A DNA stretch of 64,000 bases from Alphaproteobacteria bacterium (GTDB lineage Bacteria > Pseudomonadota > Alphaproteobacteria > Micropepsales > Micropepsaceae), in the NCBI GenBank assembly GCA_028871345.1, contig JAGWNK010000002.1, positions 204,111 through 268,110 on the forward strand. Reading direction: 5' to 3'. Made by a program: the position numbers and the translations under genes. This document shows, one piece after another, positions 28,363 to 38,572 of this stretch. Below the pieces are notes generated by a model. It did no database searches and was not told where the DNA came from. It was given only the letters and a program-made list of their open reading frames with translations. The first letter of the stretch is position 1, and each line of letters opens with the position of its first letter.

Positions 28363-28944
28363 ATGAGCCGCATATTCCTCTTGGACGGACACCCCGATCC
28401 ATCGCCGGAACGGCTGTGCGCGGCGCTCGCCGATGCCTACGCCGGAGGCGCCCGCCGATCGGGGCACGAAGTGCGCCGCTTCGACCTTGGCGCCATGGAA
28501 TTCCCCCTGCTCCGCACGCGGGACGACTTCGAACACGGAGCGGTCTGCAAAGACGTCGCCCACGTGCAGGACGCGCTGCGCTGGGCGGATCACATCGTCG
28601 TCTTCCATCCCCTCTGGATGGGCAGTCAGCCGGCGCTGCTGAAAGGATTGTTCGAACAGGTCTTCCGCTACGGGTTCGTGCTGTCCAACCCGGAAGACAA
28701 GCGCTCGACGCAGCTCCTGAAGGGCAAGTCGGCGCACATCGTGATGACCATGGGCATGTCGGCATTTTCCTATCGCTGGTATTACGGCGCCCATGCCATG
28801 CGGGCCCTGGAGCGGAGCCTGCTGCGTTTCGTCGGCATCTCTCCGGTGCGCCGGACCTTGATCGGCGGCGCCGAGGAGCTTTCGCAGCGCAAGCGCCGCA
28901 ATTGGCTCAACCGCATGCGCGAATTCGGCGCGCAGGCGCAGTAG
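28363..28944 (+). CDS. NAD(P)H-dependent oxidoreductase, flavodoxin-like fold
   Basis: IFLLDGHPDPSPERLCAALADAY...DALRWADHIVVFHPLWMGSQPALLKGLFEQVFRYGF. Confidence 0.88.
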   Translation: MSRIFLLDGHPDPSPERLCAALADAYAGGARRSGHEVRRFDLGAMEFPLLRTRDDFEHGAVCKDVAHVQDALRWADHIVVFHPLWMGSQPALLKGLFEQVFRYGFVLSNPEDKRSTQLLKGKSAHIVMTMGMSAFSYRWYYGAHAMRALERSLLRFVGISPVRRTLIGGAEELSQRKRRNWLNRMREFGAQAQ

Positions 28945-28947
28945 GTG

Positions 28948-29724
28948 CTACTTCACCTTGGTGATCCTGCCGCCCTCAATCGACCACACATCCGTGGCCG
29001 ACGTGCCGACAAAGAATGTGGCGCGATAGGACAGGCTGGCGAATACGTGGGTCTCGACAGGCGTATTGGAAACAATGTGCGTGAAGTAATAAGCCACCGG
29101 CTTTTCGCCTGACTGTCCTGTCTTTGACAGCATCAGACAGCTCTTCGATAACGCATCCTTCTGGATGATAGATTTGCCGTCGGCGGAGATCGTAAAACGC
29201 TCGTGTCCGCCGATCATCATCTGCTGAGGATCCTTCGTGACAGACATGACCCAGACGAGCCATGACTTTCCGTGCGGGTCCCAAAACGCAATTGTATTTG
29301 CTGGTTCATTCGAACATCGAAAATCGAAATTCTCGGCCGCAAGTTCACGGGCATTATATTGCGCGATTTCCACGGACTGGAGGGTGCCGACTAACGGCTC
29401 CGTAAGTTTCGGCTCTTCACCTGGCACAAACGCAACGTCGTACACTGCCTCCGGTCCATTCGCGCCACTCCTGATGAACCTGACAACATTCAGGTCGGAA
29501 CCGTCGTCATCCACAATCCATGCTCGGATTCTCCCGGATTGAAGGTCTGCGAGACTGTGCTTCGCTAGCAGGATGTCCGTCGCCTTCCAAGCTTCCTGAT
29601 CCTGTCGGTACATGTGCTGGCCCAGCGCTTCGATCGTGGCGAGATCGAATTCACGAATCGGCTTGTCGTCGGCGGATGCCGGCAGAACCAGCATGGCGCC
29701 CACGATCGCAAACCAACGGCACAC
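28948..29724 (-). CDS. Hypothetical secreted protein
   Basis: 258-aa ORF with signal peptide MCRWFAIVGAMLVLPASA; no recognisable domain. Confidence 0.65.
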   Translation of the reverse strand: MCRWFAIVGAMLVLPASADDKPIREFDLATIEALGQHMYRQDQEAWKATDILLAKHSLADLQSGRIRAWIVDDDGSDLNVVRFIRSGANGPEAVYDVAFVPGEEPKLTEPLVGTLQSVEIAQYNARELAAENFDFRCSNEPANTIAFWDPHGKSWLVWVMSVTKDPQQMMIGGHERFTISADGKSIIQKDALSKSCLMLSKTGQSGEKPVAYYFTHIVSNTPVETHVFASLSYRATFFVGTSATDVWSIEGGRITKVK

Positions 29725-30049
29725 GACTGCCCCCGGCCGCCTTTATCGATAGGGAAAGCATAGTCGATTTTGGCACACCCCGCATCCCAGCCTATTCCAC
29801 GTTCAATCTGAGGAACCCTACCGCGCGGTGCGGGTCGGAACGGTAGCGCGGCGCGGGCCAGGACGGCGCGAAATCGAACGCGCATTGAGCGCCCAGCAAG
29901 ATCTTGGCGTGCATTGCGAGGTTCCATTCATGGATCGCCCGAGTGTAAAATTTTCGACCGGGGCGATCGCGATCACGGACGCCAAGAGAGCGCGCACGGC
30001 GTCTCCATCAAAGCGACCACCCCTTGTCGCCTGCGGCAATGAACCATAT

Positions 30050-30066
30050 ATACCCCCCGTGGGTAT
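30050..30066. promoter_or_regulatory. CsoR/RcnR-type operator ATACCCCCCGTGGGTAT
   Basis: ATACCC-N5-GGGTAT immediately upstream of a CsoR-family gene. Confidence 0.8.
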
Positions 30067-30095
30067 GCTGGCACAACCCTCAAAGGTTCGAGAGC

Positions 30096-30368
30096 ATGGC
30101 AAAGGCGCTACCGAAGCTCATCTCACGGCTGGCCCGCATCGAAGGCCAGGTGCGCGGCGTCGCGCGCATGGTCGAGGAAGAACGCTACTGCATCGACATC
30201 CTCAACCAGATCCAGGCGATCAAGGCGGCGCTGCGCCGCGTGGAGGAGGATGTCCTCAAGGGCCACGCCGCGCACTGCGTCGCGCACGCCATCAAGAGCG
30301 GCGACGCCAAGGACCAGACCAGGAAATTCGAGGAACTCGTGGAGTTGTTCGGCCGCTATGGAAAATGA
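30096..30368 (+). CDS. CsoR/RcnR-family metal-sensing transcriptional regulator
   Basis: [59 protein letters not shown]. Confidence 0.94.
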   Translation: MAKALPKLISRLARIEGQVRGVARMVEEERYCIDILNQIQAIKAALRRVEEDVLKGHAAHCVAHAIKSGDAKDQTRKFEELVELFGRYGK

Positions 30369-32931
30369 ATACCGCGATCCCGTCTGCGGGATGACACCAG
30401 ATCCGGATGTGGCGCGCGCCAAGAGCAACTGGCTGCGCCACGAGGGGAAGGATTATTTCTTCTGCTGCGCCGGCTGCAAGGCGAAATTCGCGGCCGATCC
30501 GGGAAAATACCTGACTTCGGCCCAGGCATCGTCCTGCGGCTGCCAATCCGGCGGCGGAACGGAGAAGGCTCGCGACCCGGTCTGTGGCATGACGCCCTAC
30601 AAGGAGATTGCCAAGGCAAAGGGCAATCACGCCCGCTATCACGATGAGGACTATTACTTCTGCTCCGCCGGCTGCAAAGCAAAGTTCCAGAACGAGCCGG
30701 AGAAATACGCGGTGTCATCCCGGCCAAGCGATGCGCCGGCATCGCGCCCAGCCGGGACCCACAGCGAAAGCGTCCCGGTGGGTCCCGGGCCTCGCGCTCC
30801 CGCGCTCGCCGGTGATGACAATCGCGGCAACAACGTCCTTTACACCTGCCCCATGCATCCAGAGATCAGGCAAATGGGGCCGGGGGCTTGCCCGATCTGC
30901 GGCATGGCGCTCGAGCCTGCCGATCCGGCCGCCGCCCAGGATGACAGCGAGCGGCGCGACATGACCAACCGCTTCCGCATCTCCCTGGCGCTCAGCATTC
31001 CCGTGGTCGCGCTGGCGATGCTTGGCGAGTCGGGAGCTTTGGATGCAGTGCTCTCGCCGCTGCCGCGCGAATGGATCGAAGCCGTGCTGGCGCTTCCCGT
31101 CGTCGGCTGGGCCGCCTGGCCGTTCTTCGTGCGGGGCGTCAAAGGCGCGCTCTCGGGCCACGCCAACATGTTCACGCTGATCGGCCTGGGCGTCCTGGTG
31201 GCGTTCGGCTACAGCGTCGTGGCCCTGGCATTCCCGCAGCTGGTGCCGTCGGCTTATCTGGGGGCCAATGGCGCTCCCCCGGTCTATTTCGAAGCGGCCG
31301 TCGTCATCGTGACACTCGTCCTTCTAGGACAGGTGCTGGAGCTGCGGGCCCGGGCGAGCACGGGATCGGCCGTGCGGGCGCTGCTCGATCTCGCCCCGAA
31401 AACCGCTCGCCGCAGGACGCCATCAGGCATTGAAGAAGTCGCACTTTCCGACGTCCAGATCGGCGACGAGCTTCTGGTGCGGCCCGGCGAAGCCGTGCCG
31501 ACCGACGGGATCGTGATCGAAGGTGTGAGCGCCGTGGATGAGTCCATGCTCACGGGGGAATCGATGCCGCTGGAGAAGTCCGCCGGCGACGCGGTGACGG
31601 GGGGCACCCTCAACGGCCAAGGCGCGCTCGTCATCCGCGCTACGCGTGTGGGGTCCGAGACCGTCCTGGCCCGCATTGTCGGCCTGGTGGCGGAAGCCCA
31701 GCGCAGCCGCGCTCCGACCCAGCGACTGGCCGACGCTGTCGCCGCCTGGTTCGTGCCTGTGGTCGTCGCCGTGGCGGCGCTCGCCTTCATCGCCTGGTAC
31801 GCCGCCGGGTTTTCCTTCGATTACGCCTTGATCGCGGCGGTTTCCGTCCTGATCGTTGCCTGCCCTTGCGCCCTGGGTCTCGCCACGCCGATGTCGGTGA
31901 TGGTCGCCGTCGGCAAAGGCGCGCAATCCGGCGTGCTGGTGCGTGACGCCGCTTCGCTGGAGCGATTCGCGAAAGCCGATACGCTGGTGATCGACAAGAC
32001 CGGCACGATCACCGAAGGCAAGCCGGTGCTCATGGCCGTGCGTGCCGTGTCTGCAGAGACCGAAGACGAGGTCCTCACCCTGGCCGCCGCCCTGGAGAGC
32101 AGGAGCGCGCACCCCCTCGCCCATGCCATCACGGAGGGCGCCAAGGCGAAATCGCTGACGTTGCCGGCGGTGGAAGAATTCGTCAGCGTCACCGGCCAAG
32201 GCCTGGAAGGCAAGATCGGCGGCGTCGCGGTGCTGGTCGGCCGCGCGGAATTCCTGCAGGGCCGCAATATCGAGGTGTCAACAGCGAGCCGGGATGCGGA
32301 ACCTTTGCGCCAGGCCGGCGCGACGGTCATCTTCGTGGCCAGAGACGGGAAAGCCATCGGACTCGTCGCCGCCAAAGACCCCTTGAAGCCGGACGCCAAG
32401 GCGCTGCTGGCGGGCCTGGCACGCGACGGGCTGGCGATCGTCATGGCGACGGGCGATGCGCAGGGCACCGCCGCCGCGATTGCGCACGAAGCCGGGCTCG
32501 CCAGCTTCAGGGCGGGCCTGACTCCGGAAGGCAAGACCGAACTCGTGACGCGGCTCAAGAGCGAAGGCCACGTCGTGGCGTTTGCGGGCGACGGCGTCAA
32601 CGACGCTCCGGCGCTCGCCGCGGCGGACGTCTCGATCGCGATGGGCGGGGGTTCCGACGTCGCCATCGAGGCTGCAGGGCTGACCCTGTTGAAGGGCAAT
32701 CTGGCCGCCCTGCTCCGCGCCCGAAAGCTGTCGCGCGTCGCCGTTCGCAACATGAAGCAGAACCTCTTCTTCGCATTTGTCTACAATGCGCTGGGTGTTC
32801 CCGTGGCGGCGGGCGTGCTGTATCCGTTGACGGGCTGGCTCTTGTCACCGATGATCGCGGCGGCGGCAATGAGCGTCAGTTCGGCCTCTGTCATCTCCAA
32901 CGCGTTGCGCCTTCGCTCCGCCCGGCTATGA
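30358..32931 (+). CDS. Heavy-metal (Cu-type) P1B ATPase with two N-terminal YHS domains and a heavy-metal-binding YTCPMHP domain
   Basis: Two [19 protein letters not shown] domains; [57 protein letters not shown]. Overlaps csoR 3' end by 11 bp. Confidence 0.96.
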   Translation: MENEYRDPVCGMTPDPDVARAKSNWLRHEGKDYFFCCAGCKAKFAADPGKYLTSAQASSCGCQSGGGTEKARDPVCGMTPYKEIAKAKGNHARYHDEDYYFCSAGCKAKFQNEPEKYAVSSRPSDAPASRPAGTHSESVPVGPGPRAPALAGDDNRGNNVLYTCPMHPEIRQMGPGACPICGMALEPADPAAAQDDSERRDMTNRFRISLALSIPVVALAMLGESGALDAVLSPLPREWIEAVLALPVVGWAAWPFFVRGVKGALSGHANMFTLIGLGVLVAFGYSVVALAFPQLVPSAYLGANGAPPVYFEAAVVIVTLVLLGQVLELRARASTGSAVRALLDLAPKTARRRTPSGIEEVALSDVQIGDELLVRPGEAVPTDGIVIEGVSAVDESMLTGESMPLEKSAGDAVTGGTLNGQGALVIRATRVGSETVLARIVGLVAEAQRSRAPTQRLADAVAAWFVPVVVAVAALAFIAWYAAGFSFDYALIAAVSVLIVACPCALGLATPMSVMVAVGKGAQSGVLVRDAASLERFAKADTLVIDKTGTITEGKPVLMAVRAVSAETEDEVLTLAAALESRSAHPLAHAITEGAKAKSLTLPAVEEFVSVTGQGLEGKIGGVAVLVGRAEFLQGRNIEVSTASRDAEPLRQAGATVIFVARDGKAIGLVAAKDPLKPDAKALLAGLARDGLAIVMATGDAQGTAAAIAHEAGLASFRAGLTPEGKTELVTRLKSEGHVVAFAGDGVNDAPALAAADVSIAMGGGSDVAIEAAGLTLLKGNLAALLRARKLSRVAVRNMKQNLFFAFVYNALGVPVAAGVLYPLTGWLLSPMIAAAAMSVSSASVISNALRLRSARL
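30714..30819. repeat. 106-nt nested palindromic element in frame within the P-type ATPase gene
   Basis: Outer arms GTCATCCCGGCCAAGCG / CGCTCGCCGGTGATGAC; inner perfect 11-bp arms CCGGGACCCAC (30752-30762) / GTGGGTCCCGG (30778-30788). Translates as the linker [35 protein letters not shown]. Confidence 0.8.
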
Positions 32932-32952
32932 TGGGCGCCCAAGCGGGGGCGT

Positions 32953-33801
32953 ATGCGTTCTGATTCAAGACTGACATGGTATGGCACGCTGGCGGTCCTG
33001 CTGGTGCTGCTCGGCTTTCTGGCCGGTTATGCGTTCTGGTACGAGCCGTCGAGCCTGCGCGTGGTGCGCCGGCGCATCGCGCTGCCGCGCAGCGGGGCGG
33101 CGCTCAACCAGCTGCGCATAGCGGTTATCGCCGACCTTCACGCCGGATCGCCCTATATCGACCGGTGCAAGATCGAGACGATCGTCCGCCTCAGCAACCG
33201 CGAGAAACCCGACCTCGTCCTGCTGGCGGGCGATTTCGTGTCGAGCGACGCCTTTGGGCGCCACCAATTGTCTATCGAACGCGTCGCGCAGCTGCTCAAG
33301 CCGTTGCGCGCGCGCCTCGGCGTCTACGCCGTGCTCGGCAATCATGATCGCTGGTCAAACGCCCTGCACATCGCCAACGTGCTCGAACGTTCCGGCGTGA
33401 CCGTGCTCGAAAACCGCTGGGTGATCGTTCCCGACAGAGGCCGCAACATCTATCTTGCGGGCATCGGCGATGCCGCGACGCACGGTGCCAAACCGAAGCT
33501 GGCGCTCTCGGGCATTCCCGAGGGCCAGCCCGTCCTCTGCCTGACCCATTCCCCCGACGTGTTCCCGGCATTGCCGGTGGCCTGCATCTTGACCATTGCC
33601 GCCCACACGCATGGCGGCCAGGTCTGGCTGCCGCTGCTCGGCCGGCCGATCATGCCGTCGCGCTACGGCCGGCGCTACGCCGCCGGTCTGATCCGTGAAA
33701 AAGGCAAGACTCTGTTCGTCAGCACCGGCATCGGCACGACCGGCGTGCCGATCCGCCTCGGCGTTCCGCCGGAGGTCACGATCCTGGACATCAAAGCATG
33801 A
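32953..33801 (+). CDS. Metallophosphoesterase (YkuE-like)
   Basis: IAVIADLHAGSPYID, LLAGDFV, VLGNHDRW, AAHTHGGQVWLPLLG. Confidence 0.93.
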   Translation: MRSDSRLTWYGTLAVLLVLLGFLAGYAFWYEPSSLRVVRRRIALPRSGAALNQLRIAVIADLHAGSPYIDRCKIETIVRLSNREKPDLVLLAGDFVSSDAFGRHQLSIERVAQLLKPLRARLGVYAVLGNHDRWSNALHIANVLERSGVTVLENRWVIVPDRGRNIYLAGIGDAATHGAKPKLALSGIPEGQPVLCLTHSPDVFPALPVACILTIAAHTHGGQVWLPLLGRPIMPSRYGRRYAAGLIREKGKTLFVSTGIGTTGVPIRLGVPPEVTILDIKA

Positions 33802-34568
33802 GCAACCGGCCGTCGCGGCTGTGGCGGCTGTCCGCCAAGCTTTTCGCCTTCCTGCGCTGGACGTGGCACGGCGACGGAGGGCGAACGCCGTGGCTGCGCC
33901 GCCTGCTGGCGGTCGTCATCTTCCTGTTCGGCCCGGCGCCGGTTCTCTATTTGCTGATCTTCCGATTCGTGCCGGTACCAGGGACGCCGCAGATGGCGCT
34001 GCGCCTCGCCACGCTTGAACCGGTTCACTACTCCTGGCGCTCGTTCGACGACATTTCGCCCAACCTGGCGCGCGCCGTGATCGGGTCGGAAGACCAGAAC
34101 TTCTGCAACCACCACGGCTTCGACTGGGATGACATCCAGCAGGCGATCAAGCAGCACGAGCGCCACCCGTACCGGCGCATCCGCGGTGCTAGCACCATCA
34201 GCCAGCAGGTGGCCCGCACCTTGTTCCTTCTGCCGGTGCGCAGCTGGGTGCGCAAGGGCGCCGAGGCCTACCTGACGGTTCTGGTCGAGGCGTTTTGGCC
34301 CAAGAAGCGCATCCTGACCGCCTACCTCAACCTGGTGGATTGGGGCAACGGCAATTTCGGCGCCGCCGCCGCGTCCGAGGCCTATTTCCACATTCGGCCC
34401 TCTATGCTGTCGAAAGCCCAGGCGGCGCGGCTGGCGACGGTGCTGCCCAACCCGGACAAATGGCACGCGGTGCGCCCGGGTCCCTACGTCAGCAGCCGGA
34501 CCGAGACGGTGATGGTCCGGTCCTGGGAAGTGACGCGCGACGAGCTCGATTGGTGCATCAAGGACTAG
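33798..34568 (+). CDS. mtgA: Monofunctional biosynthetic peptidoglycan transglycosylase
   Basis: SEDQNFCNHHGFDWDDIQ, GASTISQQVARTLFL, KKRILTAYLNLVDWGNGNFG (GT51 motifs). Confidence 0.94.
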   Translation: MSNRPSRLWRLSAKLFAFLRWTWHGDGGRTPWLRRLLAVVIFLFGPAPVLYLLIFRFVPVPGTPQMALRLATLEPVHYSWRSFDDISPNLARAVIGSEDQNFCNHHGFDWDDIQQAIKQHERHPYRRIRGASTISQQVARTLFLLPVRSWVRKGAEAYLTVLVEAFWPKKRILTAYLNLVDWGNGNFGAAAASEAYFHIRPSMLSKAQAARLATVLPNPDKWHAVRPGPYVSSRTETVMVRSWEVTRDELDWCIKD

Positions 34569-34600
34569 GACCGCGCGGCCAGTTTCATTACATTGAAGGC

Positions 34601-35245
34601 ATGCGACGACTGGTTCATCTCGTGTTCTCCCCCGCCTCGCGCCTCACCCGTCTCATGCTGGGCGAGAAGCGCCTGGTTGTCGATCCCCAGCAGCCGGACG
34701 ACACCAAGGCGCATATGCCGGTCTTCATCGACCTTGACGGAACCCGCTGCGAGGGACTGTGGGCGATCGTGGATCACCTCGAAGGCAACTACCCGGAAAC
34801 GCCGCTGGTCCCCGAGAACGCCGGCGAGCGGGCCGAAGCCTTGTGCTGGCTCGATTGGGCGATGTCCACATTCGGCGATCATGTGACCAAGAAGATCGTC
34901 TTTGAGAAGGCCAACCCCAGATTCACGGGTGGGCCGACACGGTCGACGCCCGACATGAACGTCGTACGCAGCGGTCGCGAGACGCTGCACGAGATGCTGC
35001 CGACCATCGGCAAGACCGTGGAGGAGCGCGGCAACATCGCCGGGCGCATCTGCACCATCGCCGACCTGGCGCTGGCGGCCCACCTGTCGGCGCTCGATTA
35101 CTTCGGCGAACTGCCTTGGGACGCCAATGCCGCGGTGCGCGAGTGGTACATGCGCATCAAGTCCCGCCCCTCCTTCCGCTCGCTCCTCGCCGATCGCGTG
35201 CCCGGCCAGCCGCCGGTGGCGCACTATGCCGAACTCGATTTCTGA
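34601..35245 (+). CDS. Glutathione S-transferase family protein
   Basis: N-terminal thioredoxin-like region FSPASRLTRLMLGEKRLVVD and alpha-helical C-terminus ICTIADLALAAHLSALDYFGELPWD. Confidence 0.88.
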   Translation: MRRLVHLVFSPASRLTRLMLGEKRLVVDPQQPDDTKAHMPVFIDLDGTRCEGLWAIVDHLEGNYPETPLVPENAGERAEALCWLDWAMSTFGDHVTKKIVFEKANPRFTGGPTRSTPDMNVVRSGRETLHEMLPTIGKTVEERGNIAGRICTIADLALAAHLSALDYFGELPWDANAAVREWYMRIKSRPSFRSLLADRVPGQPPVAHYAELDF

Positions 35246-36353
35246 CATACGGGACGCCGTCCGCGCCCGCGCTCTCTCCGAAGGCTTCGATGTGGTGCGC
35301 TTCGCTCGCGCCGCGGCGGCACCCGGCGCGCGGGATCACCTCGATGCGTATCTGCGCGACGGCCGCCGCGGATCGATGGACTGGATGGAGCGCAACGCCG
35401 ATCGGCGCACCGATCCGGCCGTGCTTTGGCCCGAGGCCAGAAGCATCGTTGTGCTCGGCGTCAATTATGCACCCGGTCACAATCCGCTGGAGGATCTTGC
35501 CCACCGCACGGCGGGTGCGATCTCGGTCTACGCTCGGGGCGACGACTATCACGACGTCATGAAGAAGCACCTCAAGCGTCTGGCCTCTTTCATCATCGAT
35601 GCGTTCGGCGGCGATGCGAAGGTCTTCGTCGATACGGCGCCCGTGATGGAGAAGCCTCTGGCCCATCAGGCGGGCATCGGCTGGCAGGGCAAACACACCA
35701 ATCTGGTCAGCCGCGAATTCGGGTCGTGGCTGTTCCTCGGCTCGGTCTTCACGACGCTCGCGATCGACCCCGACACGCCCGAGACGGATCACTGCGGCAA
35801 TTGCCGCGCCTGCCTCGACGTTTGTCCGACCAAGGCGTTTGTCGCGCCCTACCAGCTCGATGCGAGACGCTGCATCTCTTATCTCACGATCGAGCACAAA
35901 GGTCATATCCCGCGCGAATTCCGAGAGGCCATTGGCAATCGGATCTACGGCTGCGACGACTGCCTGGCCGTTTGTCCCTGGAACAAGTTCGCGCAAGCAT
36001 CCCGCGAGGCGCAATTCCAGGCGCGCGCGGCATTGAAGCGACCGCCGCTCGCCGAGCTGGTCCGGCTGGACGACGCCGCCTTTCGCGCCCTGTTTCGGGC
36101 CTCGCCGGTGAAGCGCACGGGACGCGACCGCTTCGTGCGCAACGTGCTCATCGCCATCGGCAATTCCGGCGACGCCGCCTTGGCGCCGGAAGCGGAGCGG
36201 CTGCTGAACGATTCTTCCGTGCTGGTGCGCGCCATGGCCGTATGGGCCCTCGGGCGCCTGGAACCGCAGAGGCTTACGACGAAGCACCTCGCCGCTGGCG
36301 AGGACGACGCCGTGATCGCCGAGTGGCACGCTGCCCTCAGCCGGGTGCCTTGA
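35226..36353 (+). CDS. queG: Epoxyqueuosine reductase
   Basis: DHCGNCRACLDVCPTKAFVAPYQLDARRCISYLTIEHKG and GCDDCLAVCPWNKFA; C-terminal HEAT-like region. Confidence 0.95.
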   Translation: MPNSISDIRDAVRARALSEGFDVVRFARAAAAPGARDHLDAYLRDGRRGSMDWMERNADRRTDPAVLWPEARSIVVLGVNYAPGHNPLEDLAHRTAGAISVYARGDDYHDVMKKHLKRLASFIIDAFGGDAKVFVDTAPVMEKPLAHQAGIGWQGKHTNLVSREFGSWLFLGSVFTTLAIDPDTPETDHCGNCRACLDVCPTKAFVAPYQLDARRCISYLTIEHKGHIPREFREAIGNRIYGCDDCLAVCPWNKFAQASREAQFQARAALKRPPLAELVRLDDAAFRALFRASPVKRTGRDRFVRNVLIAIGNSGDAALAPEAERLLNDSSVLVRAMAVWALGRLEPQRLTTKHLAAGEDDAVIAEWHAALSRVP

Positions 36354-36939
36354 GGCACGGCGACGTGTCGCGGTGGTCGTCGGCTCCCCACAGCCGATAC
36401 CGCATGGAATCGATGTGGAAGCGCACCCCGCCGTAGAAACCCAGACCGATGGCGTGGGCCTGGCCGCGTTCGCGGTGCACCCTGCACAACGTGGAAATCA
36501 GTGTGGCGCGGGCGATGGCCCCTGCGGGCACCAGGTCCACGGCGTAGAACAATGCATGGGCGCTGTGCGGCGCACCGCCGGCGCAGCCGTTCAGGCCCGG
36601 GTCGCGATAGGCGGATTCGGCGATCACGGGGCCGATCGCCGGCACGACCTCGTCGCGCACGAACGCCAAGGTCGCCACGATATGCGGCCAGAGCGGCCGG
36701 GGCGGCAGGCTGTAGGGCCATGCCAGATGACATTGCTTCCACGACGTCGCGTTGTGCAGCAGCTGATCGGCGGGCAGTACGTCGGCGACCTTGGCCTGCC
36801 GCAGGAATGCCTCGAACCGGCCGACCTCCGCCGCCCTTTGCGGCGCCGCGCGCAGCCATGCGTTGTAGTCGGGCTCGGCCAGGGCCGCGCCTGCAACATG
36901 AAGGACGCACATCAGGGCGCAGAAAAGACGTGAAGGCAT
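36337..36939 (-). CDS. Secreted peptidase M15-like protein
   Basis: Signal peptide; SAYRDPGLN, SAHALFYAVD (SxHxxxxAxD-like), GVRFHIDSMRYRLWG (HxD). Confidence 0.65.
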   Translation of the reverse strand: MPSRLFCALMCVLHVAGAALAEPDYNAWLRAAPQRAAEVGRFEAFLRQAKVADVLPADQLLHNATSWKQCHLAWPYSLPPRPLWPHIVATLAFVRDEVVPAIGPVIAESAYRDPGLNGCAGGAPHSAHALFYAVDLVPAGAIARATLISTLCRVHRERGQAHAIGLGFYGGVRFHIDSMRYRLWGADDHRDTSPCLKAPG

Positions 36940-36986
36940 CGCTTCTCCCGTTCGGCACCGGGCGGCACAGAGGCGCAGAGCCTTGG

Positions 36987-37721
36987 CTAGCGGCCCGTGC
37001 GGCCCTGTGCATCCAGTGCGGTGAGGTTCTGTCTGGCGTCCTCCGCCGCGCCGCTGTCCCCGGAGGCCGCGGCCTTCTTCCAGTCGGAGCGCGCGCCGTT
37101 CTTGTCGCCGATGGAAAGCTTCATCATGCCCCGTTCGACGAGCGCCGGCGGATAGTCCGGATAGATTTGCAGGGCGCGCAGGATATCGGTAGCGGCGTCG
37201 TCTCTGCGTCCGAGGGCCCAGCGCGCGCTGGCACGCAGGACCAGGAGGTCGGCGCGGTTCTGATCGTCATGCAGGACCGTGGAGAGATCCGCTTCGGCGC
37301 CTTTCCAGTCCTTCAGCATGGCGCGCGCCCGTGCCCGGTCCACGATGACGGCGGGATCCGGCTTCGCGGCGAGGGAGGCCGAGAAATCGGCGAGCGCCTC
37401 GGCGCCTTTGCCGGCAAGGAGCCACGCATTGCCCGCCTGGTCATAGAGGGCTGCCTGTTCAGGCAGCGAAATTCCACGCTCACGGGCCAGGGCATCGAGT
37501 TCGTGCGCCGCTTCGGCGTAATGTTTGAGCGCCGTCAGCGCCAGCGCGTCGCAATGGATAGCCGCACGCCCGCCGCCCGCCTGCTGCCATTGATGGGCGC
37601 GTTCCTCGGCCAGGGCGGGATTGCGGTCCACCAGCGAGACGCATTTCGAATAGTCCATCTCTTCCGGTGCCGCCTGCGCGGCGCCCGCGAGAAACAGGGC
37701 CGCGAGAAGAGCGGTGCGCAT
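36987..37721 (-). CDS. Secreted TPR-repeat protein
   Basis: Signal peptide MRTALLAALFLAGAAQA; TPR-like helical repeats. Confidence 0.8.
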   Translation of the reverse strand: MRTALLAALFLAGAAQAAPEEMDYSKCVSLVDRNPALAEERAHQWQQAGGGRAAIHCDALALTALKHYAEAAHELDALARERGISLPEQAALYDQAGNAWLLAGKGAEALADFSASLAAKPDPAVIVDRARARAMLKDWKGAEADLSTVLHDDQNRADLLVLRASARWALGRRDDAATDILRALQIYPDYPPALVERGMMKLSIGDKNGARSDWKKAAASGDSGAAEDARQNLTALDAQGRTGR

Positions 37722-37723
37722 CA

Positions 37724-38458
37724 CTACAGATCCTCCATCATGGCGTCGAGCGTCCGCTCCAGAAGCGCAAGATCGTGCGGCGTCGACAGCCGGTGGTCGC
37801 CGCCCTTCACCAGAGTCATCGCGATGTCGCCTTCTATCGCTTCCATGAGGCGAACAGCATGTTCCCATGGGACGTCGGGGTCGGCCATGCCCTGGAGAAT
37901 CCGCACCGGAGCCCGCAGCGCCCAGGGTTCATCAAGCACCGCATTGCGACGGCCGTCCTCGATCAAGGCGCGGGTGATCGGAAAGCGCTCCTCGGGGTTG
38001 TCGGATTCGTGCCACCACACGCCGTCGCGGCGGATCGTCTCCTTGACGTCGTCGGACATCTTGTCCCACATCAGCCCTTCGGTGAAGTCCGCGGCCGGCG
38101 CGATCAGGATCATCCCTGCCAGGCGCTCGGGACGGGCGCGGGCCACCATTGCCGCGATCCAGCCGCCCATGCTCGAGCCGACGAGCACCTGCGGCCCTTC
38201 TGTCAGGGCATCGAACGCCGCCAGGGCATCGTCGCGCCAGCGCGAGATCGTGCCTTTCATGAAATCGCCGGTCGACGACCCATGCCCGTAATAGTCGAAA
38301 CGCAAACAGGCATGTCCTTTTCGCGCCGCCCAGCCATCGACCGTACGGGCCTTGGTCCCCTCCATGTCCGATCGAAAACCGCCCAGCCACACGACGCCCG
38401 GAGCGCGCCCCGCCAGCTTGCGATACGCGATTCGTTCGCCGTCAATGCGCTCCAGCAT
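37724..38458 (-). CDS. Alpha/beta hydrolase (ABHD10-like)
   Basis: LGGFRSDMEGTKA, RFDYYGHGSSTGDF, VGSSMGGWIA nucleophile elbow, GGDHRLS. Confidence 0.9.
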   Translation of the reverse strand: MLERIDGERIAYRKLAGRAPGVVWLGGFRSDMEGTKARTVDGWAARKGHACLRFDYYGHGSSTGDFMKGTISRWRDDALAAFDALTEGPQVLVGSSMGGWIAAMVARARPERLAGMILIAPAADFTEGLMWDKMSDDVKETIRRDGVWWHESDNPEERFPITRALIEDGRRNAVLDEPWALRAPVRILQGMADPDVPWEHAVRLMEAIEGDIAMTLVKGGDHRLSTPHDLALLERTLDAMMEDL

Positions 38459-38572
38459 CATTGCACATATCCGTGAAGCCGAAGACCAGTCATCGCATAC
38501 TGGGCCGCGGGCGGGCAATGTCCCGCAATCGCGCGCCGTCTGCTAGGATCGGCGAAGCAGTGGGAGGACGGC

